Shown: piece by piece, positions 51,201 to 59,269 of the stretch
Layout of the letters: the number at the start of each line of letters is the position of its first letter
How positions within the stretch are numbered: position 1 is the stretch's first letter
Assembly (NCBI GenBank): GCA_910587865.1
Contig: CAJUNX010000010.1
Coordinates: 1-64,000, forward strand
Length of the DNA stretch: 64,000 nucleotides
Reading direction: 5' to 3'
Source: an uncultured Roseburia sp.
Lineage (GTDB): Bacteria; Bacillota; Clostridia; Lachnospirales; Lachnospiraceae
The notes under the pieces: generated by a model
What the model was told of the DNA's origin: nothing
The model's database searches: none
What the model saw: only the letters and a program-made list of their open reading frames with translations
Program-made: the position numbers and the translations under genes

Positions 51201-52864
51201 GGGATCGGCGTCTCCGGATTTACAAACGTCGAAAACCGGTCCGTCACCGCACCGTCCACAACTTTTACCGCGCCGATCTCGATGATCCGGTTTTTTTCCG
51301 GCGAAAATCCGGTCGTCTCAAGGTCAAACACCACGCAGGTATCGGTGAGCTCCTGCCCCTTCGCATGGCTCACAATATCCTTTAAGTCATCCACCAGGTA
51401 TGCTTCCATCCCGTAGATCACTTTAAAATCGTCATCCTTTGAGAGCGCATGGGCAGCGTCCGGAAACGCCTGCACATCCCCGTGGTCCGTGACGGCAAGC
51501 GCCTTATGTCCCCATTTCATGGCTCGCTTCACGAGATCCTTCACCTCGGATACGCCGTCCATATCGCTCATTTTCGTATGGCAGTGCAGCTCCACGCGTT
51601 TTTTTGCGCTGGTGTCCATGCGCACGGAGGTAAAATCCGGGATCTTCCGGATCCCCGTAATCGACCCGATCGTCAGATCACTGTCAAATTTGTCGATCGT
51701 CGTGACACCCTTTACCTTAAGAAACGCTCCTTTTGTGAGACCGCTCTCCGTGAGCTCGTCCATCTGATCCGTCCGGACAAACAGCTTGATCACGATCGAA
51801 TCCGTAAAATCCGTCACCGACATAATGACAATCGTCTTTTCATTCCGAATCTCACGCGTCTCTAAGTTCATCACCTTACAGCGGATGACCACCTCGCCCA
51901 TCTCGCCCATGATCTTATCGATCGTGATCGGCTCCTCCTCAAAATCGCGCCCGTAGATCACATCCGGGTTGTCCGACCGCCTTAAGCCCTCAGATCTGCG
52001 GCCGCCTTCACGCCGTCCGGCAAATGCTCCTCCGTCGCGCCGTCCGCCCGCAAAGCGGCTTCCTCCTCTGGCTCTTCCTCCCGCCGTGCTGTCCGCCGCC
52101 TGTTTTTCGCCTTTCTGTGCGCCCGCAAAACGGCTGTCCTGCGTCCTGCCGCCCGACGGCGCTTTCCCGCCGCGCTGTCCGCCGTCCGAAGGTGACGCCA
52201 AAGCAGCGCCGTGACCGTCCGTCTGTCCCGATGCTCCGCCGTATTCCCCTTCGTCAAAAGAGGTCTCATCCCCGTTATTTTTTAAGCTGATCCGCTCCAT
52301 GATCCCGCGGATCTCAAACTGGATCTGAAGATCGCTGTCTTTTTTGTGGCGGCTCTCCTTCGGCTCCTCATAGGCCAGCTCCACGGAGAGATCAAGACCG
52401 CAGCGCTCACAGATCACCTTTTCTAAAAATTCCACGATCTCGTCCGATTTCGTCTGTGCAATAATCGTATTCTCAAGCGTCAGCCGCAGACGGCTTTTCG
52501 CCGGAAATTCCATCTGTGCCGTGCGCAGCAGATTGTACTCCATCAGACTGTATGTACGCAGCTCCTCTAAGATACTGTCCCGGTAGAGCTCCATCAGACT
52601 CTCCGGCGTATACTGATCCGACAGCCGGTACTTTTCGATCAGCGTCACCTGCATGCGCCTGCCCTTAAAGATCTGATCGCAGATCGCCTGCTCGGTCCGG
52701 TAAATCTCTTTTTTATGAATCAGCCGGGTGCTCGTGATATAGACGCGCAGCTGATCCTTCCCATGATTCATGGCCACCTTTGTCACTTCCGCGACGGACA
52801 GCAGCTTTTTTATCCCGTCATCCAGCTTCAGCGACGGAAACACGTCGAAAAAAAACTTTGTCAT
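48263..52864 (-). CDS. polC: DNA polymerase III alpha subunit, Gram-positive PolC type
   Basis: 1533 residues. Main replicative polymerase with built-in 3'-5' proofreading. Order: N-terminal domain (1-200), linker, OB fold (about 305-420), split PHP domain (RVELHCHTKMSDMDGVSEV), exonuclease (CVVFDLETTGFSPEKNRIIE), PHP remainder, zinc site (RCTSCHY and CPVCGRM), and the polymerase palm (DIDLNFSGEY). The C-terminus carries the clamp-binding motif QLSLF. Residues about 205-298 are a Gly/Arg-rich low-complexity linker (SRFAGAQ, SRFAGGRR, RGG) that makes the protein about 90 residues longer than usual. Ribosome binding site GGGAGG overlaps the ispG end, 15 bases before the ATG. Confidence 0.97.
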   Translation of the reverse strand: MTKFFFDVFPSLKLDDGIKKLLSVAEVTKVAMNHGKDQLRVYITSTRLIHKKEIYRTEQAICDQIFKGRRMQVTLIEKYRLSDQYTPESLMELYRDSILEELRTYSLMEYNLLRTAQMEFPAKSRLRLTLENTIIAQTKSDEIVEFLEKVICERCGLDLSVELAYEEPKESRHKKDSDLQIQFEIRGIMERISLKNNGDETSFDEGEYGGASGQTDGHGAALASPSDGGQRGGKAPSGGRTQDSRFAGAQKGEKQAADSTAGGRARGGSRFAGGRRDGGAFAGRREGGRRSEGLRRSDNPDVIYGRDFEEEPITIDKIMGEMGEVVIRCKVMNLETREIRNEKTIVIMSVTDFTDSIVIKLFVRTDQMDELTESGLTKGAFLKVKGVTTIDKFDSDLTIGSITGIRKIPDFTSVRMDTSAKKRVELHCHTKMSDMDGVSEVKDLVKRAMKWGHKALAVTDHGDVQAFPDAAHALSKDDDFKVIYGMEAYLVDDLKDIVSHAKGQELTDTCVVFDLETTGFSPEKNRIIEIGAVKVVDGAVTDRFSTFVNPETPIPFQIEELTSIRDDMVMDAPKIGEILPQFMEFCKDAVMVAHNADFDMSFIAANCKREGLPCDYTVIDTVALARLLLPNLNRFKLDTVAKALGVLLDHHHRAVDDAACTAQIFIKFLKMLEDRGVSTLDGINQMGASSPAAIQKMPTYHAILLATNDIGRINLYRLVSMSHLNYYHSRPRIPKSQLVRHREGLLLGSACEAGELYRAILNGRPEEEIIRLVKFYDYLEIQPLGNNAFMLKSDREPVNSEEEILDINRRIVKLGETFDRPVVATCDVHFLDPEDEVYRRIIMAGKGFKDADEQAPLFLRTTEEMLKEFEYLGSEKAEEVVITNPNRIADMCEKISPVRPDKCPPVIENSDQMLRDICYTKARSMYGDELPVIVKERLDRELNSIISNGYAVMYIIAQKLVWKSNEDGYLVGSRGSVGSSFAATMAGITEVNPLQAHYRCTSCHYSDFDSPEVKAFSGRSGCDMPDKICPVCGRMLVKDGFDIPFETFLGFKGNKEPDIDLNFSGEYQSKAHAYCEVIFGYGQTFRAGTIGTLADKTAFGYIKKYYEERGIHKRNCEIDRIVQGCVGVRRTTGQHPGGIVVLPVGEEIHTFTPVQHPANDMTTATVTTHFDYHSIDHNLLKLDILGHDDPTMIRMLQDLTGIDPTTIPLDDESVMSLFKDTSALGVTPEEIHGIPLGCLGIPEFGTEFAMQMVIDAKPQEFSDLVRISGLSHGTDVWLGNAQTLIEQGKATISTAICTRDDIMIYLIQMGLDSEQSFTIMESVRKGKGLKEDWEKEMLAHDVPDWYIWSCKKIKYMFPKAHAAAYVMMAWRIAYCKVFYPLAYYASYFSIRATGFDYEIMCQGKERLEYFYKDYTRRKDALSKKEQDVYRDMKIVQEMYARGFEFTPIDIYRAKPDRFQIIDGKLMPALNSIEGMGDNAAIAVAEAARDGKFLSKDDFRQRTKATKTVIDLMGDLGLLGDLPESNQLSLFDFH

Positions 52865-52871
52865 ACTTGAT

Positions 52872-53918
52872 CTACGCTTCCTCCCAGTGAATCAGCTCCT
52901 CGCGCAGCGCATCCAGCAGCTCGTCCTCCGGCACTTTTTTTAAAATCTCACCCTTTTTGATCAGAAGTCCCTCGCCGATGCCGCCTGCAATGCCGATATC
53001 CGCTTCCTTTGCCTCGCCCGGGCCGTTTACGACACAGCCCATCACGGCCACCCTGATATCCAGCGGGATATCCGCCGTCATCTCCTCGACCCTGTTCGCC
53101 AGCCCGATCAGATCAATCTGCGTCCTGCCGCAGGTCGGACAGGAAATCACCTCGATCCCCGCCTGTCTGAGTCCCAATGTGCGCAGAATCAGCTTCGCCG
53201 AGGAGATCTCCTCAAGCGGATCCCCGGTCAGCGACACGCGGATCGTATCTCCGATGCCCTGACGCAGAATCAGGCCGAGTCCGATTGCAGACTTGATATT
53301 TCCCCTGATCAGCGTCCCTGCCTCTGTGATTCCGACATGCAGAGGATGATCCGTCAGCGCGGCCAGCTGCTCATGCGCCTCCACGCACATCATCACATCC
53401 GAGGACTTGATACTGATCACAAGATTGTCGTATCCCATGTCCTCAATCCGTTTCACCTGGCGCAGCGCGCTCTCCACGAGTCCTTCCGCCGTTACACCGT
53501 GATACTGCTCCACCAGCTCCTTTTCGAGAGAACCGCTGTTCACGCCGACGCGGATCGGTATCCCGCGCTCCCGCGCCGCATCCACGACCGCGCGTACCCG
53601 TTCGGCGGAGCCGATATTGCCCGGGTTGATCCGAATCTTATCCGCCCCGTTCTCGATCGCAGCGATCGCAAGCCGGTAATCGAAATGAATATCCGCCACC
53701 AGAGGGATCCGGATCTGTTTTTTGATCCCGGCCAGCGCCTTTGCCGCCTCCATCGTCGGTACCGCGCATCGTATGATATCACAGCCTGCCGTATCCAGAC
53801 GGTTGATCTGCGCCACGGTAGCCGCCACATCCTCCGTCTTTGTATTTGTCATCGACTGGATCAGAACCGGATTGCCTCCTCCGATTACCCTGTCGCCGAT
53901 CGCTACTTTCTTTGTCAT
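52872..53918 (-). CDS. ispG: 4-hydroxy-3-methylbut-2-enyl diphosphate synthase (IspG/GcpE)
   Basis: 348 residues. Iron-sulfur enzyme of the non-mevalonate isoprenoid pathway. The barrel domain starts IGGGNPVLIQSMTNTKTEDV; cluster cysteines are in ISCPTCGRTQIDL and MGCVVNGPGE, with the DIGIAGG strand following. GAGGAG lies six bases before the ATG. Eight-base gap to polC and 16 bases after rseP, so it sits in one long operon with dxr, the earlier step of the same pathway. Confidence 0.97.
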   Translation of the reverse strand: MTKKVAIGDRVIGGGNPVLIQSMTNTKTEDVAATVAQINRLDTAGCDIIRCAVPTMEAAKALAGIKKQIRIPLVADIHFDYRLAIAAIENGADKIRINPGNIGSAERVRAVVDAARERGIPIRVGVNSGSLEKELVEQYHGVTAEGLVESALRQVKRIEDMGYDNLVISIKSSDVMMCVEAHEQLAALTDHPLHVGITEAGTLIRGNIKSAIGLGLILRQGIGDTIRVSLTGDPLEEISSAKLILRTLGLRQAGIEVISCPTCGRTQIDLIGLANRVEEMTADIPLDIRVAVMGCVVNGPGEAKEADIGIAGGIGEGLLIKKGEILKKVPEDELLDALREELIHWEEA

Positions 53919-53933
53919 CTGGTTCTCCTCTCA

Positions 53934-54965
53934 TCACAATATCCTTCTCACATCGTTAAACAGAACAAAAATCATCAGCGCAAACAACAGCAGCAGACCG
54001 ACAAAGTGTACCATCCCCTCCTTGTCCGGGTCGATGCGCTTCCCGCGAATCACCTCAAGCAGCAGAAACAGCAGGCGTCCCCCGTCAAGCGCAGGGATCG
54101 GAAGCAGGTTCATCACCCCAAGGTTCGCCGACAGAAAGATCGTGATGTAGAGCATCTGAAGAAAGAGCGCCAGAAATCCCAGCGACACGCTCTGCTCATA
54201 TCCCTCGCCGATCATACCGACAATCGCAACCGGGCCTCCCATCTCATTCATGCTGACCTGTCCGGTCACAAGCGCCTTCAAACTGCCAAGCGTGGCCGAA
54301 ATCCAGTATTTTACCTCGTAAAAGCTGTATTTTACATTCTCAAAAACATTTCCCGTCGTGCGCTCTGTGCTTCCCAGAAAACCGTAGAGGTAGATGCCGT
54401 ATTCCTCGTCGTACAGCGGCGTCAGCTCTGTCTGATACCGCTCCCCGTCCCGCTCATATACCACCGGCACGGTCTCTCCGGGGTGAAACTGCGCATACGT
54501 TCTGATGTCACGGTAAAAATGAATCCTGGTATTCCCGAGCTTTACGATCGTATCACCGGCCATCAGCCCGGCCTCGCTGGCCGGAAATCCCTCCGACACC
54601 CCGCTTAACACCGGCAGATCGTAGCCGATATTGCACAGCAGGATAAAGGAAAAGACAAACGCCATCAGGAAATTAAAGAACGGCCCTGCAATCACAACGC
54701 TGATCCTGGCCCAGACGGATTTTTTGCCGAACGACCGGTCATCCGCGCTCTCCTCGTCTTCCCCCTCCATCACGCAGGCCCCGCCGATCGGAAAGAGCTT
54801 CACGGCGTACTTTGTCTCCCCCTTCCGGACGCCGAAAATCGTCGGTCCGAGCCCCAGGCAGAATTCATTGACGCGGATGCCGTTTGCTTTTGCCAGCAGA
54901 AAATGTCCCAGCTCGTGAAACAGAATTATGATACTAAATACAACAATTGCTACAATAATCTTCAT
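53934..54965 (-). CDS. rseP: RIP metalloprotease, site-2 protease family (RseP/RasP)
   Basis: 343 residues with four membrane segments. Zinc site HELGH in IIILFHELGHFLLAKANG, the central PDZ domain (VLSGVSEGFPASEAGLMAGD), and the third zinc ligand in NLLPIPALDGGRLLF. Cleaves membrane-embedded anti-sigma factors and signal peptides. The ATG overlaps the dxr stop (ATGA), so the two are translationally coupled. Gene position between dxr and ispG is standard in Clostridia. Confidence 0.95.
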   Translation of the reverse strand: MKIIVAIVVFSIIILFHELGHFLLAKANGIRVNEFCLGLGPTIFGVRKGETKYAVKLFPIGGACVMEGEDEESADDRSFGKKSVWARISVVIAGPFFNFLMAFVFSFILLCNIGYDLPVLSGVSEGFPASEAGLMAGDTIVKLGNTRIHFYRDIRTYAQFHPGETVPVVYERDGERYQTELTPLYDEEYGIYLYGFLGSTERTTGNVFENVKYSFYEVKYWISATLGSLKALVTGQVSMNEMGGPVAIVGMIGEGYEQSVSLGFLALFLQMLYITIFLSANLGVMNLLPIPALDGGRLLFLLLEVIRGKRIDPDKEGMVHFVGLLLLFALMIFVLFNDVRRIL

Positions 54966-56113
54966 TCAGACAGCCTTTCTTCTTTGATATATTCATAAAC
55001 CGCGGCCTCTGTCGCAAGAATCTCATCCACATCCGGATGCTCTGCAAACGGCACATGTTCCATACAGGCTTCGATGATTTCCGTAATCTGCAGATAGCGG
55101 ATTCTTCGTTCCAGAAAGAGCTCCACCGCCTTTTCGTTCGCCGCATTATACACCGTCGGCATATTTCCGCCCCGTTTCATGGCCGTATACGCAAGCGCCA
55201 GTCCCCGAAACTTCTCCATATCCGGCGGAAGAAACGTCAGCTGCCCCATTTGGAAGAGATCAAGCCGTTCTCCCGAAAGCGGCCGCCTCTCCGGATAGTA
55301 CAGCGCATACTGGATCGGCAGATGCATATCCGGTGTGCCGAGCTGTGCGATCACGGCGCCGTCCTCATATTCCACCGCGGAATGTATGACGCTCTGCGGA
55401 TGTACGACCACCTGAATCCGATCCGCCGGCACGTCAAACAGCCATCCCGCCTCCATCACTTCCAGCCCTTTATTCACCATCGTCGAGGAGTCGATCGTGA
55501 TCTTTCTCCCCATCGTCCAGTTCGGATGCTTTAAGGCGTCCTCCACCGAAACATGCTTAAGCTCTTCTCTCGTCCTGTGAAGGAACGGCCCGCCGGATGC
55601 CGTAAGAAGAATGTTATGAATCCGGTTTTCCCCTGCTCCCTGCAGAGACTGAAAAATCGCACTGTGCTCGCTGTCGACCGGGAGAAGTTTCACGCCGCAG
55701 GCCTTCGCCAGCGGCATGATCAGATGTCCCGCCGTCACCAGCGTCTCCTTATTCGCGAGCGCAATATCCTTTCCCGCCTTCATCGCCGCAATCGTGGGGC
55801 GGATGCCAAGCATCCCGACAATCGCGGTCACAAGCATCCCGCTCTCTGGATGCACCGCAGCTTCAAGCAGCCCTTCCATGCCGGCAGTAATACGGATCCC
55901 CAGATCCCTGGTGCGCTCTCTTAACTCTTTCGCTTTCGCCTCGTCGTACACGCAGACCAGCTTTGGCGCAAACTCCCGCATCTGCTGTTCCAGCAGTGTG
56001 ATATTGCCTGCCGCAGAAAGCGCCACGACCCGGATATCCCCGTGTGCGCGCACGATGTCAAGTGTCTGGGTGCCGATCGACCCCGTCGAACCCAGTATCG
56101 CAATCTTTTTCAT
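54962..56113 (-). CDS. dxr: 1-deoxy-D-xylulose 5-phosphate reductoisomerase
   Basis: 383 residues. First committed step of the non-mevalonate isoprenoid pathway. NADPH loop ILGSTGSIGTQTLDIVRAH, metal and substrate site LLPVDSEHSAIFQSLQG, and ASGGPFLHRTREELKHVSV (the fosmidomycin-binding loop region) are intact, with HPNWTMGRKITIDSSTMVNK following. GGGAG lies five bases before the ATG. Separated from cdsA by a 215-base repeat-rich spacer. Confidence 0.97.
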   Translation of the reverse strand: MKKIAILGSTGSIGTQTLDIVRAHGDIRVVALSAAGNITLLEQQMREFAPKLVCVYDEAKAKELRERTRDLGIRITAGMEGLLEAAVHPESGMLVTAIVGMLGIRPTIAAMKAGKDIALANKETLVTAGHLIMPLAKACGVKLLPVDSEHSAIFQSLQGAGENRIHNILLTASGGPFLHRTREELKHVSVEDALKHPNWTMGRKITIDSSTMVNKGLEVMEAGWLFDVPADRIQVVVHPQSVIHSAVEYEDGAVIAQLGTPDMHLPIQYALYYPERRPLSGERLDLFQMGQLTFLPPDMEKFRGLALAYTAMKRGGNMPTVYNAANEKAVELFLERRIRYLQITEIIEACMEHVPFAEHPDVDEILATEAAVYEYIKEERLSE

Positions 56114-56150
56114 CTGTTCTCCCTTCTTCCCGTATCGGGTGCACGCCAGC

Positions 56151-56302
56151 GCGGTCCCTCCCGATCCTCATTCCCGCGGTGGCAGACTGGCGCCTCTTGC
56201 ATGGCCTACGTTTCCGCAGCTCAACGACGCGGTCCCTCCCGATCCTCATTCCCGCGGTGGCAGACCGGCAGGATCCCTCCCGATCCTCATTCCTGCGGCG
56301 GC
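56151..56302. repeat. Three interspersed copies of a 32-37-bp GC-rich unit in the cdsA-dxr spacer
   Basis: Units at 56151-56187, 56229-56265 (identical 37 bp, starting GCGGTCCCTCCCGATCC) and a diverged one at 56271-56302. They fill the only long gap of the operon (56114-56328). The in-frame translation SATAGMRIGRDR is repeated but no start signal is present, so I do not call a gene. Confidence 0.8.
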
Positions 56303-56328
56303 CTGGAGGCGCCCTTCTCATCCCGCTG

Positions 56329-57129
56329 CTACAGGAAATACGCCGCCAGGAAGTAAATGATCGGCGCGGTAAAAATCACACTGTCAAACCGATCCAGTAT
56401 CCCGCCGTGACCGGGAATCAGCGTCCCGTAATCCTTGATCTCATAATTGCGCTTGATCGCGGAAGCCGTCAGATCTCCCACCATCGAAATCAAAGCTCCC
56501 ACTGCGCTGATCGCGCCCATGATCAGAATATGCGAAACCTCCGTCCCCATGGCCTTTTTAAACGCCAGCCCGTAAAGTATCGTCAAAAGCGCCGCACCCA
56601 GCACGCCGCCGACCGCGCCCTCAACCGACTTCTTCGGGCTTAACTTTGGCGACATCTTATGCTTTCCGATCAGCACGCCCACGCAGTACGCGCAGGTATC
56701 GCAACCCCAGGAACAGAGAAACACCAGCCACACGATGTAGCTTCCCGCCGGCAGCATCCGCGTCTGCCAGACAAACGACAGCATCACCGCCACATAAAAC
56801 ACCCCGAAAAAAGCGGCCAGAAGCTGCTCCGTCCGGTATCTGGGATACGTGAAGACATACACAAACATCAGAAGGATCAGATATCCGAGCACAAAGATCA
56901 TGGTATCCCACAAAAAATCAAACCGCAGATCCGCATAATAAACCATCGCGGCCAGATACCCGAGAATCCCCGGAGCCTCTTTTTCCATCCCAAAAACCCG
57001 ATAGAGCTCAAACAGTCCGATACACGATATGACAAACGTCGAGATAAGCAGAATATCCCCGCCGGTCAGAAGCAGCACAAATGCCGCCGCGACCAGCACA
57101 ATCCCGCTGAGCAGTCTTGTCTTAAACAT
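56329..57129 (-). CDS. cdsA: Phosphatidate cytidylyltransferase
   Basis: 266 residues with about seven membrane segments. Makes CDP-diacylglycerol for phospholipid synthesis. The C-terminal signature is present: KSVEGAVGGVLGAAL, then VGDLTASAIKRNYEIKDYG and LIPGHGGILDRFDSVIFTAP. GAAGGA stands just before the ATG. Follows uppS by 32 bases in the operon. Confidence 0.95.
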   Translation of the reverse strand: MFKTRLLSGIVLVAAAFVLLLTGGDILLISTFVISCIGLFELYRVFGMEKEAPGILGYLAAMVYYADLRFDFLWDTMIFVLGYLILLMFVYVFTYPRYRTEQLLAAFFGVFYVAVMLSFVWQTRMLPAGSYIVWLVFLCSWGCDTCAYCVGVLIGKHKMSPKLSPKKSVEGAVGGVLGAALLTILYGLAFKKAMGTEVSHILIMGAISAVGALISMVGDLTASAIKRNYEIKDYGTLIPGHGGILDRFDSVIFTAPIIYFLAAYFL

Positions 57130-57161
57130 CTTCCTTCGTCCTTTCCAGGCAGCGGTCCGGC

Positions 57162-57863
57162 CTATGCCAGTCCGCCAAATCTTCTGTCTCTCTTATTATA
57201 CGCCGCAATCGCGTCTTCTAACTCTTTTTTGTGAAAATCCGGCCAGGGAACTTCCGTAAAATAAAATTCACTGTATGCAAGCTGCCACAACAGGTAATTG
57301 GACAGCCGCTGTTCTCCGCTGGTGCGGATCAAAAGATCCGGATCCGGGATGTCCGCAGTATCCAGATAACGCGCAAATACAGCTTCGGAGATATCCTCCT
57401 GCTCTAATGTCCCCGCCGCAAGATCTCCCGCCATCCGCCGCATCGCCCGGATCATCTCGTCCCGGCTCCCGTAGTTGATCGCAATCTGGAGGTTCAGGCC
57501 GTCGTTTTTCGCGGAGGCAGCCTCCAGCTCCCTGATCTTTTCCTGAAACGCATCGCCAAGCCGCGTGGTATCCCCGATCACACGGACACGCATCTGATTC
57601 CGGTCCGCGGTGCGGATACAGTTTTTCAGGTAGCTCTCAAGCAGCTTCATCAGGGCGCTGACCTCATGATCCGGACGGTTCCAGTTCTCCGTGGAAAATG
57701 CGTACATCGTCAGATATTTTACCCCTAGTTCATGCGCGGCCTTACACACGACCTCAACATTCTTCGCCCCCATCGTGTGTCCGTAGTTGCGCGGCATCCC
57801 CTTTGCCTTCGCCCAGCGCCCGTTTCCGTCCAGAATAATCGCGATGTGCTGTGGTATCCTCAT
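57162..57863 (-). CDS. uppS: Isoprenyl diphosphate synthase (undecaprenyl type)
   Basis: 233 residues. Builds the C55 lipid carrier for wall synthesis from isoprenoids made by IspG/Dxr. The cis-prenyltransferase start IAIILDGNGRWAKAKGMPRN has the catalytic Asp, and DLLIRTSGEQRLSNYLLWQ and FTEVPWPDFHK are the conserved C-terminal blocks. GGGAGG lies 13 bases before the ATG, a long spacing. A structured 123-base spacer separates it from frr. Confidence 0.97.
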   Translation of the reverse strand: MRIPQHIAIILDGNGRWAKAKGMPRNYGHTMGAKNVEVVCKAAHELGVKYLTMYAFSTENWNRPDHEVSALMKLLESYLKNCIRTADRNQMRVRVIGDTTRLGDAFQEKIRELEAASAKNDGLNLQIAINYGSRDEMIRAMRRMAGDLAAGTLEQEDISEAVFARYLDTADIPDPDLLIRTSGEQRLSNYLLWQLAYSEFYFTEVPWPDFHKKELEDAIAAYNKRDRRFGGLA

Positions 57864-57898
57864 CTTTTACTCTCATCCTCCCTGCCCGTCATATCAAA

Positions 57899-57947
57899 GC
57901 GGGGCTGCCGCAAAAAATGAAATCTCGCATTTTGCAACAACCCCGCT
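57899..57947 (-). other. Nested hairpin between frr and uppS
   Basis: Minus strand AGCGGGG (57941-57947) pairs with CCCCGCT (57899-57905), enclosing a second stem GCAAAATG/CATTTTTTGC. The downstream T-run is only TTTGAT. It might be a partial terminator or an RNA processing site that lowers expression of the distal operon genes. Confidence 0.5.
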
Positions 57948-57986
57948 CCTCATCCCTGCGAAACACCCGTGCCGTCCGCAGATCTC

Positions 57987-58541
57987 CTATACAGTAAGAA
58001 TCTCTTTTGTCTTACCCTCCACTGCCTTATCAACCTCTGCAATGTATTTGTCGGTCATTTTCTGTACCTGATCGTTTAAATCCTTGATCTCATCCTCGGA
58101 GACATCCGAAGCCTTCGCCAGCTTCTTAAAGGTATCGTTCGCATCACGGCGGATATTACGGATCGCAACCTTTGCGTTCTCACCCTTTTTCCTGATATCC
58201 TTCGCAAGCTCCTTACGACGCTCTTCCGTAAGCTCCGGAAACACCAGACGGATCACCTTTCCGTCATTTGCCGGATTGATGCCGAGATCCGATGTCAGAA
58301 CCGCCTTCTCGATCTCCTTTACCATGGCCGGTTCCCACGGCTGAATCAGAAGCATCCGCGGCTCCGGCACACTGACGTTCGCCACCTGCTGGATTCCGGT
58401 CGGCGTTCCGTAGTAATCCACTTTCAGCTTATCAAGCACATGCGGGTTCGCACGGCCCGCACGAATACTCCCGAACTCCTCCCCGAGATTATTCATCGTT
58501 TTCTGCATCTTTTCATCATACCGGACTATTCTCTCATCCAT
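57987..58541 (-). CDS. frr: Ribosome recycling factor
   Basis: 184 residues, the usual length. Splits ribosomes after termination with EF-G. Family blocks: IRAGRANPHVLDKLKVDYYG, PTGIQQVANVSVPEPRMLLI, GLGINPANDGKVIRLVFPELTEERR (read as LGINPANDGKVIRL) and the C-terminal helix. GGGGGA is three bases before the ATG. Follows pyrH by 22 bases. Confidence 0.97.
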   Translation of the reverse strand: MDERIVRYDEKMQKTMNNLGEEFGSIRAGRANPHVLDKLKVDYYGTPTGIQQVANVSVPEPRMLLIQPWEPAMVKEIEKAVLTSDLGINPANDGKVIRLVFPELTEERRKELAKDIRKKGENAKVAIRNIRRDANDTFKKLAKASDVSEDEIKDLNDQVQKMTDKYIAEVDKAVEGKTKEILTV

Positions 58542-58563
58542 CGTTCCCCCGCCTTTCTTCCCT

Positions 58564-59262
58564 CTATGAGACAGTAACCTTCGTTCCGCAGAAATCGCCG
58601 GACAACGCTTTTACGATACTGTTCTCTTCATTCAGGCCGAATACATACATCGGCATATGATTCTCCATACACAAAATACACGCCGTCAGGTCCACTACCG
58701 CAAGCTTTTGCTCAATCACCTGATCGATCGTGATCTCATCGTACTTCACCGCAGCCGGATTGAGCTTCGGATCGCTGTCATACACGCCGTCAATGGCTTT
58801 CGCGAGATAAATCCCGTCCGCCGAAAGCTCTATCGCGCGCAGAACAATCCCGGTATCGGTCGAGAAATACGGATGACCCGTCCCTCCCGCGAAGAATACG
58901 ACGCGTCCCTCCTCAAAATACTCCTCCGCAAGATCCTTTGAAAAAAGCTCTGTCATGCTGCCGCACGCAAACGGCGTTAAAATCGCCGTCTTCATACCGA
59001 CGGACCGAAAGATCTCGGATACATAGATACAGTTCATGACAGTCGCAAGCATACCGATCTGATCGGCCTTGGTGCGGTCAATCTTCTCGCTCGTCCGCCC
59101 GCGCCAGAAATTGCCCCCGCCGATCACTATCCCGGTCTGGATCCCCTGATCCGCCACCTCTTTTACCTGACGCGCCACCTTTGTGACCGTCGGCTCGTCA
59201 AAGCCGGTGTGCTTCTCTCCTGCGAGCGCTTCTCCGCTCAGCTTGAGCATAATTCTCTTCAT
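58564..59262 (-). CDS. pyrH: UMP kinase
   Basis: 232 residues from the ATG at 59262 (MKRIMLKLSGEALAGEK); the frame extends 17 codons upstream into the bactofilin spacer but these lack family similarity. Phosphorylates UMP in pyrimidine synthesis. Blocks GIVIGGGNFWRG, TADQ-like KADQIGMLATVMN, FFAGGTGHPYFSTDTGIVLR and the GVYDSDPKLNP loop are intact. AGAAAGGA lies 13 bases upstream. Starts the conserved part of the operon. Confidence 0.97.
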   Translation of the reverse strand: MKRIMLKLSGEALAGEKHTGFDEPTVTKVARQVKEVADQGIQTGIVIGGGNFWRGRTSEKIDRTKADQIGMLATVMNCIYVSEIFRSVGMKTAILTPFACGSMTELFSKDLAEEYFEEGRVVFFAGGTGHPYFSTDTGIVLRAIELSADGIYLAKAIDGVYDSDPKLNPAAVKYDEITIDQVIEQKLAVVDLTACILCMENHMPMYVFGLNEENSIVKALSGDFCGTKVTVS

Positions 59263-59269
59263 ACCGGAA

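Noticed and set aside
51982..52290. ORFs on both strands inside the PolC linker
   Set aside because: GC-rich low-complexity coding DNA leaves other frames open by chance; the PolC frame is continuous with conserved domains on both sides.
56058..56321. 88-codon ORF with repeated ATAGMRIGRDR between cdsA and dxr
   Set aside because: It is the translation of the 37-bp repeats, runs into dxr in a different frame and has no start signal.
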